Assembly: GCA_029964075.1 (NCBI GenBank)
Contig: CM057149.1
Coordinates: 17,808,197-17,872,196, forward strand
DNA length: 64,000 nucleotides
From: Patiria pectinifera
Lineage: Eukaryota > Echinodermata > Asteroidea > Valvatida > Asterinidae
Reading direction: 5' to 3'
Shown in pieces: positions 10,675 through 23,591 of the stretch (position 1 is the stretch's first letter; every line of letters starts with the position of its first letter). The notes beneath the pieces were generated by a model, which worked only from the letters and a program-made list of their open reading frames with translations, had not been told where the DNA came from and made no database searches. The position numbers were made by a program, and so were the translations under genes.

Positions 10675-13600
10675 GATGATCGGTGAATGTAATCGACTGT
10701 TGTCCGATGGTGCATTACGTTTGACCTGTCATTGAAATGAAGGGGAACAATTCATCAGTCACTTTCAGTAGTTTACTGGCTTTGCACATAGGCCATCAGC
10801 CTGGGGGTTTGGTCGGTATTAAATGAGGGGAGTAATGGTCATTGTGATTTTTGGCAAGGTAGGTAGGCACCCCTGTAGTTGAAAAATATGTGATAGCATT
10901 GCAGCGGTGGCAGATTTTTGGGTTCTATCAATTAAAAAAGATGGCAGCCAAAACATGTTTGTTAGCACATAGAATTAATCCGGTTCAAGCATACTGGCAG
11001 CCAAAAAACTTACACCGCTCACACTACAAAGCTATCACACATTTTCCAATTCTATGTGTATACCTTGCCAAATATTGCTATGAACATTGTTCTTTTCTAT
11101 CATTTGATGCCGGTGGCCCAATTTTTGTACCGAAGCTGATAGCCTAACATTTTCATCGGCCTTAAAGTTACTATCCATCCATAATCAACCTTAAACGGAT
11201 TTCGGGTAAAAAAAAGTGAAGGTAAAGGGATTGAACCTGTGTTCACAGGAACGGAGTGCCCATCTCTCTTTCTAAGCGATTGGGCCAGACTCCTCCATGT
11301 AATGCTGCTGTAGGGGGGATCGCCACACCTCCGCCACAGCGAGTCATCCCATCCCAGCAGTGAAAACTACCGGTACCTATTTAACAACTGATGGGTTGAG
11401 AGGATTAATTGAGGTAAAGCGCCTTACTCAAGGGCACAGCACGTATGGCCACTCGAACCCACAACCTCACGATCATGAATCCTGTGCTCTACCGGTAGAC
11501 CACTCGTGCCTGCACATTTAGGGTACCATCTTCTTACAAATGGGGATAGTCCAAAATTCTTTCTAAAATGCAGCAGTTATATCAAACTTTGCTTGAGAAA
11601 GGCCTATTTGAATGGACGAGAACAGCATTTAGTAGATGACTCTTTCTCGGCCCGTGAAATTGATCGACTGCAATTGGCAAGGAGCATCTGCTTTTTCATT
11701 AAACTATTCAACAAAACATTATCATTGCATTCCAAGAGTACAACTAGACAGTAGCATATGTGTTACATCGGGGAGGGGGAGCAACCTGTCTCACCTGTGT
11801 CCCCCTCCCCATCCCTCCTGGAGACAGGTTGCAAATATAAATGTGGTGCTTGGGTTTTTTAGGAAATAAAATCGCCAGCTCCTCACGATTTCCCACAATG
11901 AATCATGTTTAGAACAAATAAAGGGCTCGGCTTTTTTGTTTAGCTGATAACCTCGGATGGATGACGAACAGTATTTATAGTAATTTAATTACTCTTTTTC
12001 ACAGCCCCGAAAGTGATCAATGTGACAAACTGATCAGAATGGTGTGCTTTTCTCACCAAACGTATTCAACCAAATATATTCAATATTATCATTGCATTTT
12101 AAGAGTACAACTATAAAAGATTACTACAACCTCTTGGGGGAGGGAGGTGGGTAGAGAGTGGCATAATACATCTGGGGGCAACGTGCCTCTCCTGTTTCCA
12201 CCCCCCCCCCCAACTTTTTTTTGCTTATTTGCTCCTTTCAACCGCCATTAGTCGTGATATCCTCCGCACTGAATCACTGTTTTGAACGAAAAAGGGCCCG
12301 GCTTTTTCTTAAAAATCCACCCATCACTTTGACCCCCCGCTGGACCCCAAACCTGGATACGCTTCAAAAGAAAGACAAAGTAAGGTGTTAACAGTTTTCT
12401 TGGCGCGCACTGTGCCCGGTGACGTGTGTTAATTCTGAAACGCAAAACATTTCGCAATAATCAATTACATTATGTCTGACTGCACATGTGATCTAAACTT
12501 TGACTCACCATTCAAATCGTCTCGCAGTTGGCTGTATTCAACCCCAAAACAGAACTTGCTTCCGTACGACGAAAGTCCTCAATAGAGATGGTGCAGGTAG
12601 AAGTTTGGCAGGGACACAATTTCGAGAGCTCAAGCTGCGGCAGACAAACTAGCTCTGCGTGCAGTGTCTGGGATTGAATCATTTAAAGACAAGATCCTTT
12701 AGATTGAATCCTGTGTGTGCTACACCGGGTTTTGGCAGGAGTCCACGACTAGACGTGGCAGAGGGCTCTTGTTTGACCTTGCACCAAAAGGTTGAGGAGA
12801 AAACAATTTCCACAATTTGTGGGGACAGCTGTTCCCGTCGTGTGTTGCCATAACTCTTCTCCCAAGTTGACGGAGTTTCGGTCCCCTTGTGACGCAGCGT
12901 GATTTGGTAATCTTGAAGTCAACAAGGCTGTCGGCGTTTTGATTTAGTATATCCGGGATCATGAACCAACAAAAACCTAGTTTCAAGTTGATAAACCTAA
13001 TTGTAAACCTGTAAATTTCTTTCTGACATTGATGATGTTGCATATTTTCATAAGAAACTTCTCCTTTGTCCCCCAACACTCCTCTTTGCACTCGTAACCA
13101 GGGAGGGATTATTCCGCTACCCCTAACACCTCCTAACAACTCCATCATCGATCCACCCTCGATCCTCCACACCCCTCCCCGAATACCCTACTGTCATTTT
13201 CAGATATTCATAACAGCTGTATAGGCCTACAGGAAAATCAACAACTGGACGATCCATTCCTTCAGTTGTTCCTGAATCCTGACCCTTCTCCATGATATAG
13301 TAGCCGTACACGTGATGCAAGTCACGCCCTTTGGTAGGTCGGGATGAAGTACTTCCGTGCCGGTGTAGCGTGAATTTACGTTTCTATGAAATTCGGACTC
13401 ATTGGTAATAACGCGCATGCGTAAGTAGATGGAAAGTGAAGTGAGTCGTGAGAGGGATAAACCAATAATAGGGAAAAGGGGTCCGATTTTCATAGGAGTC
13501 GGATTTTCATGTGACACCGCCTTCGACTCCCGCAGGCAGAGGACCGTGGTTGTGACGCGTCATCCTCTTCTCCACCGCTTCATTCTTCTCGTTATCCCCG

Positions 13601-16390
13601 GCACTGCAGCATCAACTTCAACTACAGCCACTTTATCTTTGGGAACATATTTCGGGAAATAAAGTAGACCTATTACAGTATACTCCTATATTCTCTTCAG
13701 TGGCGTATGGGGTCCAATTTACATGGAGGGGGTGGTTTATATGGGCCTCATTTTTGGAGGGGAAACTCAACGTATATAGGGGGCACATATTTGCCCCGGG
13801 CCTGGTCGTTTTATCTCATAAAGTTGATTCCATCAAATAGATCGGCGGCGGGTCTAGCTTTCAGGAACCGGGGGTGGGGTCGGGTTGAGATAAAGGCGGC
13901 CGGGATGAGGTTGTGGCATGTCGAAGGCACGCCCTATTATAATTATGGAGTCCGGGGGCATGACCTCGGAAAATTTTGACATCTACGATGCTTTCTCCTC
14001 TATTCTAAGAGAATATATGCGGGAACTTTAGCATTCTATTTTATAGGTTTGGCCCCATTTTGCTGGTATCATAAACATAAGTCATGTGCTGCCCGTGGGG
14101 AGGGGGGTAAGGGGGTTGCAAATGGACGCAGGTAGCAGGGCGTGCCTTCGAAAAGCCTTAGAATCAACTTCCCCCTTACATCAACCATCACCTTGATCTG
14201 TTTCCTGAAAGGTATCCGCCCCTGTCCGTACATAATTCAAACACTGCTCTGAAAAACTCTAAATGAAACCTGTTGCTATGACTGTCATGGGCGGCGTTCC
14301 CAGGGGAACTATAAGGGGTGCATGTCCTCCACACACTTGTAGGCCAGGGGACGCCTATGGCGATATCAACTTCTCAATAAAGTTTCTCGGTTCGTAATGT
14401 TTGTACTTTATTTTTCCAAAAGGGTGTTTATTGCTCCAAGATAGCTCGTATACAGTCTCCATCCGTCCCACATAAATGCAACAGTAGGCCTTACAGTTCG
14501 AGAATTTGGCGTAAAACGTAGACCAGATGCACATGTGCACACATGTTTAAAAAGCGTCCCTTACTGCAGATGGTGTCCATCCCAGGACTCCCACGAGCAC
14601 GTCCCCCCACCAACAAAAAAAAAATCGCCCCACTTTTCAACTTTCCCGAACTGCCGGTTCCCGGTCCGCCTGTTGACAACAAATCGACGCACCTGCTGAC
14701 TGCTTTCGAAGAGTGCAACCTTGACACTCAGTAGGCCTAATTGAATTGACGCGTTCCCTTGGTAGCAGTTAGTTTAACAATACCTCCAGGAGATGCTTCC
14801 ATAGTCACGTGGACATTCTCCTCAGGGATCGTTTGAAATGAAGCACCTCAAATCATAGTCAGTAAAGTAGGCCTTGACTTGAAAAGGAAGTTATATTCTG
14901 CCTCCAAATTCCATTATTTTGATTTGTTGGGTTGTTTTTTTATCAAGTTCAAGCTTTTTTACTGAAAGGGAAACCTTAAACCTTTGCGAGCTCTGTCATA
15001 GGTTTTCCCGATTATCAACATTTTGTATCACACAAATTCTATGGAAATCTATAAAGTCGCTTATGCTTTATTTTTAATTTCAATTTTTACACAATGGAAG
15101 TCCTTTTAAGTATAAAAAAAAAGTGTGTATCATAATTACTTATTAATAACGTAGCACTGTAGCCTAATTCGTCGTAGTTTCTGAAAATTCGGCAGGTTCT
15201 ACATAATTTGTAGATTGGAAAAAATATTAGGGGTCGGTGGGTTTAGGCCTATCTTGTATGTAAGCATATAGGTTTATATAGGGTTGCGCCATGCATTACA
15301 TATCTTGTGAGATTCTGCCGGTCGTCAGCATATACTGTGCAAAAGTTGAGTTTTCCCCGATTCTCTTCAGAACCTCAGCACTCGAAAAAGACATTCATTA
15401 CAAGTCATGTTGCATATTCCATGCATATTGCTGTCTTCAACACGCAAACCTTCAACTCTTATTCAATTAAAGCGTTGGGTTTTTGTTCCATTTTGAAAGT
15501 GGCAAGCTGAAACGTTACGGTCAGAACCCTTTTCAATCTTTTGACTGTCCCTTTAAAACAATAATGTACTCTTCTCTTCTTCGTTTAAAATGGTCGTCGA
15601 ACACAGCAAATATCTCAAGTGTTTCTAAGACGGACTAAAAATGGACCAATGTCAAACAACCCCCCGGCGGCTTCCAAGATGCTAGCTAGTGGTGCAGGCC
15701 AGTAAATCGGTCCGAAATTGCCTACGCCGGCCAAATCTCGATTTGCATGCCCTCAAAATCTTCAGTATTTGAGCATATTGTGGGAAATGAACTTCAGGGT
15801 TTGTAAAAAAAAAAAAATAAGGGTGGAAGCCGTGCACAGGACCGTGAGCTTGTATTTCTGTGCAATTTGGATGAAATTGGGGCCCTCAAAACGCTCTATT
15901 TTGCAATGGAGTGTAGGCATCGTTTTTCAAAATGGTGATGGGACTCAGGACTATTTTAAGGGGTGACCATCTTCGGATGGAAATTTCTTCCAAAAATTTT
16001 GAACACGTTGGAGAGTTGTGAGTATTTTTCCTGAATTTCTGAAGTGGGGGCATTTATCAGAGGGGTCTATCGAAATGTAGTTCCTGGTCTGCAGCCCTAG
16101 TGGTCTGTCCCATTCGCCACACTTTCGCTCCCAGCAGCGCCACAAATACACAGGTTTAGAATGAACAAAACGAAGCACAATTGTCACGCAGGAACAACAT
16201 TCATTTATTATTCTCACATGCATCCATGAGGCACGACTGGAGAGAAACAGTAATTACTTTGTATAAGGCACATGCAGTTCGTCCCTGTGGGGAATTTCTT
16301 ATTTCCAACACATGATGGGGGAAAAATGGACATACTTTTGTGCATCACCCGGTACACCCTGCACTAAAACAGGTTTTAGGTGTGTTTTTT
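10675..16390. other. Intergenic region 5' of the cadherin gene
   Basis: No coding region is recognised in these 5.7 kb. Contents are a SINE at 11208-11515, a C-rich tract at 12200-12211, and a G-rich dispersed repeat at about 13700-14180. The latter starts with the MITE-like word CAGTGGCGTATGG and contains the inverted words TCGAAGGCACGCCCT and AGGGCGTGCCTTCGA. The tract 13360-13530 has a diverged copy at about 42085-42220 (GGAGTCGGATTTTCATGTGACAC). The cadherin promoter should lie just beyond 10674, but I see no TATA box or clear start-site motif. Confidence 0.4.
11208..11515 (-). repeat. tRNA-derived SINE (family 3)
   Basis: On the minus strand the head is tRNA-like. An A-box-like GAGTGGTCTACCGGTAGAGC is followed by a B-box region TTGTGGGTTCGAGTGGCC (about 11445-11462). 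The body then runs toward 11208 with the common SINE word CAAGGGCACAGCACG on the opposite strand. It is not called as a functional tRNA because the acceptor arms do not pair and the sequence continues into a SINE body. Confidence 0.6.
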
Positions 16391-16394
16391 TTAA

Positions 16395-16909
16395 GAGTAT
16401 AAATGGACAACATTTGCAAACCTTACAAATATGACACCGCTAAAAATTATTAAGAAATATCCTACTTAATTGCAAGCAAATAATAGGATCAAGTATCCTG
16501 TGAGATGGTTGCGGGTAGTAGGCCAATATGCCGTTATTTTCGAGAACAGAGGAATTGTCATCATTATTTTCCTCGCGATGGCCGAAACCATTGCAAGAAA
16601 AAAAAGCTTTTTTCAAATACTGCCCGAAATTGACCAATTCGAGTTTAGTTTTAGTCAGCTAGTCTGTGGTTTAGATTTTTTTTCCTGGGTGACAAAGACG
16701 GGATCGCACCGCAAGAGGGAGCAAGTCAAAACTCATAAATTTTGGAAGGGTGTGCTTCGAACGGAAACCTCGCTTTGCGCCGAGAAAAACAAGGATGCAT
16801 TTTCATGCACATTTTTCTCTAAAAGTATGATGTCGACTGAGCTGAAATTCGACAGGTTAGCTTTTAAGGAACCTGGTTCAGATTGATGGTAAATGATGTC
16901 CATTACCTT
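16395..16909. mobile_element. TTAA-flanked MITE, family A (diverged copy 5)
   Basis: TTAA at 16391-16394 and 16910-16913. It retains GACAACATTTGCAAACCTTA at the left and AAATGATGTCCATTACCTTT at the right, with ATCCTGTGAGATGG in common with the other copies. The central GGTCGGCCGACC palindrome is lost, so this is an older or distinct subfamily. Confidence 0.55.
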
Positions 16910-16913
16910 TTAA

Positions 16914-18078
16914 TTAAGTAACAATGGAAGTACAAACTGTCTATTTTCAAGCATAACAGAAGAACGAAGATGTGACGTCAGATAAAAGATATGACGTCAG
17001 ACAAAAGGGGTCTATTCCTTTACATTTCGGTCCATATTTGACCTTGTCATGCTTTGGGTGTTTTTTTATTCCAACGAGCGTAGATTGGATTGTTTATGTA
17101 TGTAAATAAGGATTAAAAACAATGCAAGGCACCCAACTTCATTAGTGTTCGAGCAGAAACAAAGTGCGAATGGTAAATCTCAGATGGTGAATACAGATTG
17201 TTGGTTTCCTTATAATTTTTCCTGCGTATATTAATGATGCACTGAAATCTTTCTAGCATTTAATACATGCTGTGTTTTGGTAGGCACCATAATATTCTGA
17301 GTAGCTAAAAGTAAAGAATGAATAATGTTAAATATCATAACAGCCGATGAAACAAAACAGCATACATGTTGTTACGATGAGTTCAATTTGTCAAAGAGTG
17401 AAACATGGAGTAAAACAGTCGAAGGTAACATAAACAATCCCTAAAGGGGAGCGTAATATACTCTTTTGTATTGAACAAGTAGCTTTAGATTCTAATTCAT
17501 GCTAATAATATCCAAAGATTAATTTAGGGGGGTCCCAAAAATTGTCTAGCCCCCCCCAAAAAAAACCCCAAAAATGTCCAATACAAAAAATGTACTAGCA
17601 AAGAATGTGACGTACATGTGAACGGTGTCCCCCAAAAAGAAATTCACGAGAAGGGGGTATTTGTACACTTTTAGTCAAAAAAGTGTGCCTGGTTGTAGGA
17701 TTTCAACTATGATAAGAGCCCCCCCCCCCCACCCCCCTTGATTTTGGGAGGCCTAAGCGTCCGGAGAAAATAACCGGTCTACATTTCAGCACGCCTCCCT
17801 GAAAAAAAACTGGATCCACGTACCTGATAGCCCCCCCCCCAAAAAAAAAAATATATATATCGCACCTGGGTTTAGGTTTAGAAATAACGAGTCTTTAAGT
17901 GTTGAAATCTTATTTTGGATGTCACATTAATGAGTTAAAAAACAAAATTTATCTGAGTATATCAATATAAAGGCTTACATCAGAAACAAAGATCACTCGT
18001 TGTACGTTGTTTCTAAATCTCAAAGCAGCATGCATTCTGCATAATCATTCACGGCTTTATACTGAGCTATTACAAATA
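16914..18078. other. Intergenic, homopolymer-rich
   Basis: No gene is seen. Between 17520 and 17870 lie repeated C8-C10 and A8-A11 runs (for example 17711-17720 and 17831-17851), probably ends of degraded repeats. The remainder is AT-rich without recognised structure. Confidence 0.4.
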
Positions 18079-18710
18079 CAGGGTGACCCAAAAACACAAC
18101 CCTAAAACATGTGCCTTTTAAACAAAAAAGGATCGGTAAAGTTTTATGTTTTGGGTGTCAGATTAAAGCTGAGAGCTTTTTCTTTCAAATACTGAAAAAA
18201 AATCTTAAAAATAGCAGTTAAGGTTGCTGATAAAATGTCAATTATATAAAAGTAGTAATTTTTCATCCTGATTCACTAGTACTTCAAACAGTGAAACATT
18301 TTACTATAAGCCTACTGTGCAATTATCTTTCATTTGTGCAATTTCTTTAATATTTTGACTGAAAAGGTTTAAAATGGGACTAAAAAGAATGAGATACCTG
18401 TTCAGGTGGAAAATAAAAGGTATTCCACCAAATTCATTCGAATGTACTCTTGTCATATTATGTGCTGTAACTATTGGGGCATGCACAAATACAGTGAAAA
18501 TCCCTTATTGTGATAATGTTTTGTAAACAGGATGAAAAATGATTACTTTTACATAATTGGCATTTTTCGGCAACCGAGAGTGTCATTTTCATGATGTTTT
18601 TCAGTATTTAAAAGGAAAAGTTCTCAGCTTTACCCAAAACATAAACATTCCACCGTTCCCTTGTTGGTTAAAGGTAAACGTTTAGGGTTGCATTTTCTTG
18701 GGTCACTCCC
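18079..18710. mobile_element. Fold-back MITE, Tc1/mariner-type ends
   Basis: The left end CAGGGTGACCCAAAAACACA follows a TA. The right end is its inverse (TTGCATTTTCTTGGGTCACT). Inverted similarity extends more than 150 bases inward: AAAGCTGAGAGCTTTTTC and TACTGAAAAAAAAT at the left match AAAAGTTCTCAGCTTTACCC and TTTTTCAGTATTTAAAAG at the right. No transposase remains. CAGGGTGACCC ends with TA duplication are common among mariner-like MITEs. Confidence 0.7.
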
Positions 18711-19255
18711 TACTGTGTATCATTGTTTTAGCTTAAAGTTTCGTTTCCCGTGTTTTTCACCAATTTCGAATTTCTTTCTTTCTCTCTGAATACATTTCAA
18801 CTTGTACGTTACTTTTATATATTACAATTAAAAGTCTCATTTCACCCTTATTTTGGTTGGGGGATCTGCAACGCTCACAGAAAAAAAAGAGGTCTTTATT
18901 TTGGGCCAAACAGATCAACCTTGTGAGCGGACTGGTTCCCGGTCCGTACATTACCAAGAACGGATTGACTGTCGGGCCACAAGTAATTCGAAAATTGCAA
19001 AGCTATAATTCAATAACTGAGTGTTGGCCTAACTAATTTGTGTTGACGTCTCATCAAAAAATTAATAACTTTTGTATAGCTAGAAAAAAACAATTAAGCA
19101 TTTAATTTTGGGGATGAAACTCCACAAAAAAACACAGGGGAAGGCAACGTTTGAACAGCGTTTAGACTGACAGTTTGCATGCGGATTACTTCGTTATATT
19201 AGTCAACAGCGCGCATTTTTTTATGACAGTCACTTGTATTATCATTGCGCGTAAA

Positions 19256-19508
19256 TTAACAAGTATACTTCCAGAAGATGATTGAGCCCTGCTGAGAACT
19301 TCTGAAGCCCCAGTCGTTGGTCACAACCATGTCACTAGTTGCACTTGTAGTTTCGTCGTCGCCAGTCACGATTGCAACGTGTACCCCATCGCCGGCCACG
19401 TACCCAAGACCTGCGGTGCTGTTGTAGGCCCAGCATCCGGCGTCACTCAGGTAGGTGGAATATCGGTTGCCCCATTCCCCAGCTCCGATTGGGGACCACC
19501 ACCACCAG
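19256..19508 (-). CDS. Secreted NlpC/P60-like protein, exon 3 (His motif, stop)
   Basis: Last exon of a 158-residue secreted protein. It starts after a TTTTTTAG acceptor and ends in TAA (19258-19256). It encodes WWWWSPIGAGEWGNRY, then GDGVHVAIVTGDDE with the probable catalytic histidine, then VVTNDWGFR, which may supply the third polar residue. Paired with the cysteine in exon 2 this is the Cys-His order of NlpC/P60 and CHAP peptidases, which cut peptide bonds in bacterial cell-wall peptidoglycan. Exon 2 leaves phase 2 (CG) and this exon supplies the third base, keeping frame. The fold call rests on motifs only. Bacterial-type amidases transferred to animals (the dae genes) are a possible comparison, not an established identity. 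Confidence 0.72.
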
Positions 19509-19695
19509 CTAAAAAAAACGGAGCACAATATCGGCAATTTGCTTTTAAAAGGGTTAGTTTATGTCTGAACGAGTGGCAGCGTTTTGATTGCATAATAAAG
19601 GTCTAAAATTTACAACAAATCGTAGTTGAGCGACGTCCTTTCCAAGGGCGCCACTATAGCTTGATTCCCCGACCAAACGATGACTAATCTGTTAA

Positions 19696-20050
19696 AGGTA
19701 GAGTACATCATTTGTAATTTGTCCATTTGTAATTTGTCCATTTGTAATTTGTCCATTTGTAATTTGTCAACAAAATTGCTCAAAATTCAAAGAAGGGCGA
19801 TTAACAACTAACCTGAGAAAGTTTAAGCTCAGTGAATGCTGTGTATTCCGATAAAGCAATATTTTAGAATCTCAATTTCAAATTAATAGTTACTAAGTCA
19901 GATTTTGCGTTCTTCAAAAGACAGCATGGCAAAAAAAATAATTTCACATGGCGTTTAGTGCCATTACTATCTTTAAACCGAGTAAGCCTAAGCTTTTCAA
20001 CAATAATTGTGTCAGTTACTTTCTATATAGGTGCAAATTATGTACTCTTG
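19696..20050. mobile_element. Family B MITE copy with internal 15-bp tandem repeat
   Basis: Begins after TTAA (19692-19695) with AGGTAGAGTACATCATTTGT. The unit TTTGTAATTTGTCCA is repeated four times at about 19710-19768. The rest resembles family B in inverse orientation (CTAACCTGAGAAAGTTTAAG, CTATCTTTAAACCGAG). The right end is degraded near 20050. It lies in intron 2 of the NlpC/P60-like gene. Confidence 0.55.
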
Positions 20051-20116
20051 TTTGTCTGTCCATATACTTGAGTGTATTTGCAAAATGAAACAATTTGAGA
20101 ATCATGGTTTCACTAC

Positions 20117-20289
20117 CGGTGTGGTACGGTAGCCCCGGCTTCTTCTAGAACTTCAGCCACGAAGATGTTACACTTGTTTGTATTCCTCCCGGTCCGGTGG
20201 GACGAGGCAACGGACCACACTGTGCTTCCCGCGTACCCTCGAGCAACTTGGGCAATCGTTGCACCCGTCACTGCTTCGGCCCCATTCTT
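20117..20289 (-). CDS. Secreted NlpC/P60-like protein, exon 2 (catalytic Cys)
   Basis: A 173-base exon with a strong acceptor (TTTTCTTTTCAG) and GTAGTG donor, entering at phase 0 and leaving at phase 2. It encodes VTGATIAQVARGYAGS, then NKCNIFVAEVLEEAGA. In NlpC/P60-like enzymes the nucleophilic cysteine starts a helix in just such a CNxFV context. The paired exons give about 140 mature residues, a minimal single-domain enzyme. Intron 1 is 3.3 kb and carries MITEs. Confidence 0.72.
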
Positions 20290-21039
20290 CTGAAAAGAAA
20301 ATCAAATGGAGTTGCTGAAGTCACAAATAGTCACTGAAAGTATTCTTAAATTCAGTAGGCACAGATGTCCTTTTTTCCTGCGGGTACTAGTTGTTTTGCA
20401 GTAGAAGTGTACGTAAATGGAGTCCACAGGTATTTACAGTATATAGAATAACCCTCGGCCAGAATACACCTGACATAGACATCTAGTTTCAACTTTTAAG
20501 TCGTCTTCTGCTTCATCCAGCCAACGAATGCGGGCACTGTTACCACTTCAGGCACGTACAGTATAGTCCAGGAATATTAGTACATGTACAAAATAAAGAA
20601 CCAAAATGTTGCCTATTGAAAATTTTGTATCAAATATTCGCTGGACCAAAATGTTACGGTACTTATTGAAACTTTGTATCTAATTTTCGCAGGACCCGGA
20701 GGGCTTTCTATAGCCCTCTTCGTACCTGAGTCACTGACTGACTACTGACCGACTGGCTACCAATCTCACTCACTGAGTCTCACTTGTGAAATATATAGGG
20801 GGGTACCTATCTCATCAAATGTCACTTGTAGATTAGACCAGTAACCTATCTCACTGACCAACGGTCATTATGTGAATTAGACTGGCGCTACCTAAGTTTC
20901 ATGTAAATTCATGGTACCTGCGTAGGTATAGAAGTCGAGTCTCCATGCTCAAGGCGTGGCTGAATGCATAAACTTTTTAGCTATTCTAAATCGACTGAAT
21001 ACAATTTTGGGAGTTATAGGCGAGGACCAGCTTGAGAGT

Positions 21040-21555
21040 ATAGCATTTATCATTTGTGCATTTTTTTTTGCGTTTAAAGCAACAAAAGTGCTCAAAATCT
21101 GAAAAAGAGTGCTTAACAACTAACCTGATGGAAGTTTTAGCTCAGTAAACGCTGTACCGGTATACTCTGAGAAAACAATATTCTACGAACTCGATTTCAA
21201 TTCAAAAGTTGCCGAGTCATGTATTGAATTGCGCCCGAAATCAGCGAACGGGAAACGTTCTCATTCAGCCGATTGTAGCTACGCGATGCCACGCACAACC
21301 GCGGCGCCGCCTGTGCGTCTTGTCAACGCTTGCGCGCACCATTTCACGGCTTCGCCAAATTGAAAACGAACTGCTAACATTGCGTCCAAAATGCGTCTTT
21401 TAAACGCATGTTTGGAAATGACCTCCTGTTATTGTTTTCTTCAAAATGGCAGCATGTCATAGTGTCTTTACTATCTTTAAACCAAGTATGCCATTCAGCA
21501 ATAATTTCGTCAGTTACCTTTTGGATACCTGCAAATACTCTACCTTTGACTGTAA
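21040..21555. mobile_element. Family B MITE copy in intron 1 of the NlpC/P60-like gene
   Basis: It shares TTCAATTCAAAAGTTGCC, GCGCCCGAAATCAGC, GTTCTCATTCAGCC and AGCTACGCGATG with the copy at 37218-37923, and ends GCAAATACTCTACCTTTGAC. The terminal TTAA has mutated. It gives the uninterrupted form of the family, which exposes the nested insertion in the 37 kb copy. Confidence 0.55.
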
Positions 21556-22429
21556 TGTTATGATTTTTTTTTCAGACCGAGTCCAGGTCGTGAAAATATT
21601 AAAGGAAGATGGAGAGAGGGACATCACTTGATGCTTGGGGTGCTGCTCAAAATACATACATGTAATTATATTTATACGTTTGATTTGTTTTACATTTGTA
21701 ACAAAATCGAGTTTTGTTTTCAACTTTGCAACATAGGTTTTTGCGGATTTACTCACTGAGGAAGATTGCTTTTTCTGGGCAGATTTTAGAACATTTTTGT
21801 GCTTAGTTTATGGGAGAGTCTTTTTACAGGGACAACTGGAAAGACAATGGCTTGTCCTCGGGAGTTATGTAAAACATGACAGTGTGAACGCATGACTGTT
21901 TGGCACGCTAAACTATTCTTAATAGTATTTTCATTGAGTGCACTGGGATATTTACCATCATCAGGGCACTCGATTGAACATTGCAAAACAACACAGAATG
22001 AATGTGAATGCAAACGGAAAACTGCGTGGGGGGAAATGCAGGCTGTGTGGACTGTATTTCAATAGGCCCACTGTATGTCAACCAGAAACAAGTTCCAATA
22101 CCTTTTTGTTGTTTCCGGTTAGAAAGAGAGATTCTAGAGCTGTTTTGTGAAACCTTCAGGCGAACGTTTCTTTCATAACTTCCTCAAACTTTATACATAT
22201 CCAACTACATGGTCGATTGACCATCAACAAACTAAATAGGAGAACATTGGGCAATAAAGTACGCGACGCCTTACTGTACAAATTATATGTGTACATAACA
22301 ACGCTGTGTACTATCTAGACTGCAATTTTTCTAGAGATCGTTTTCACCGCAGCCATGTCCGAGGTGTATGATTATTATAAGATGGAATTTTTTGGATTTT
22401 TTTTTTTTTTGCTTCGGGGTGATATAAAT

Positions 22430-22708
22430 CAAATTAGGTTTTGCCCTTTACCGACTTTTTTAAACACTGTATACTCAGTGTGTTACCTCCCGAGTGAAAG
22501 TTGGGAAAAATCACTCGGGTGGGACTTGAACCCACGACCTCCTGCTTTCTAGTGCAGATGTCTTAGCACTCGACCACCGAGCTAACGGAATCGGGTGGCC
22601 GGTTGGAATCTGATGTACATAGCAGCGGGTACCGCATAATCTATTAAAAGATGGAATTTTTTTTTTTGGAATAAAAAACGTCGGTGAAGGGCAAAAACCT
22701 AATTTGGT
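22430..22708. mobile_element. Inverted-repeat element with tRNA-like core
   Basis: The left end CAAATTAGGTTTTGCCCTTT is inverted at 22683-22707 (AAGGGCAAAAACCTAATTTG). Between them, on the minus strand, lies a tRNA-like stretch: TTAGCTCGGTGGTCGAGTGC (about 22565-22584) and GTGGGTTCAAGTCCC (about 22521-22535). It could be a SINE caught between inverted repeats, or a MITE with a captured tRNA-like sequence. A truncated relative is at 41147-41295. Confidence 0.6.
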
Positions 22709-23080
22709 GTATGATTATGTTTATATTCTTTTCGACGAAAAAGTGCAGTAACATAAGGATACAACTTTATTTGTCATTTGCATTTTGCTAAAACTCAAAT
22801 GAAATAGTCATTTTATTTGATGACATATAATGGTGATTTATTAGCCAGTTTTCTCCCCGGTATATCATGCCCTGTTATTACTGATTTTTAGTAGTGCTTT
22901 GGTCACCACATAGAGCTTGTAGTGGCACCAGAGTAAAAAGAATTAAATCATATATGCACTGGCAACAGAATCCGGTGAACAGACCCCCCAAATGTTTACA
23001 CGTTTTCTATGCTTTCTTTAAAATAATATTCAGTAACAAATGATCGAGCTGAAAACACGTTAGTTAACGGACCCACTTAA

Positions 23081-23490
23081 AGGCATAGGATCATTAATAC
23101 ATTTTGTATTTATCCCAAAAGTAAACGCCACCGGTTTTTGTTAAAAAAAATCTTACTTGCATTAAAGATCGTACTGAACACTACACACCCCGTTAAATTA
23201 TGCCGTCTTGCTTGATGTCATTTAGAAGACAAAGTAAAGAAATGTAGGTGATTTCTAACAATCAGTCTTGAAGATGCAACCACAGGGTACTATGATGAAC
23301 GGAATCGTTTTTGTTCTAAAAAGGTTGTACATGATTTTCCACTGTTTTCTCGAAATGTATAACATCCACTGAGCTGAAACGACAACAGGTTAGGTTTTGA
23401 ACATTCCTCTTTGGGTTTTAAGTGGTGTTATCACATGCATTAAAAACAAACAAAATGCAGGAAAAGCAAATGATCCTAGTATGCCTTTAC
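23081..23490. mobile_element. TTAA-associated MITE, family C (copy 1)
   Basis: After TTAA (23077-23080) it starts AGGCATAGGATCATTAATAC and ends AAGCAAATGATCCTAGTATG. The ends are inverted relative to each other. Interior words such as AAAGATCGTACTG and GTTTTGAACATTC recur at 48102-48455. The right TTAA has decayed to TTAC. Confidence 0.6.
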
Positions 23491-23591
23491 GATTATGAGA
23501 ACTTAAGTTGTTTCAAACCCCAAACAAATTCGCAAAAAAGCCTTTCACGACTTTGCGGTGATCAAGAAATAAAATGTCAAGTGAAACTTAC

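Noticed and set aside
12500..12720. Possible minus-strand exon before a GTGAGT donor at about 12508
   Set aside because: A donor and a cysteine-containing frame exist, but no family, start or partner exon could be recognised.
16470..16886. 138-codon plus-strand open frame
   Set aside because: It lies inside a TTAA-flanked MITE, and related copies do not keep the frame.
22515..22590. Functional tRNA gene on the minus strand
   Set aside because: Box-like sequences are present, but acceptor stem pairing is poor and the sequence is embedded in a repeated element.
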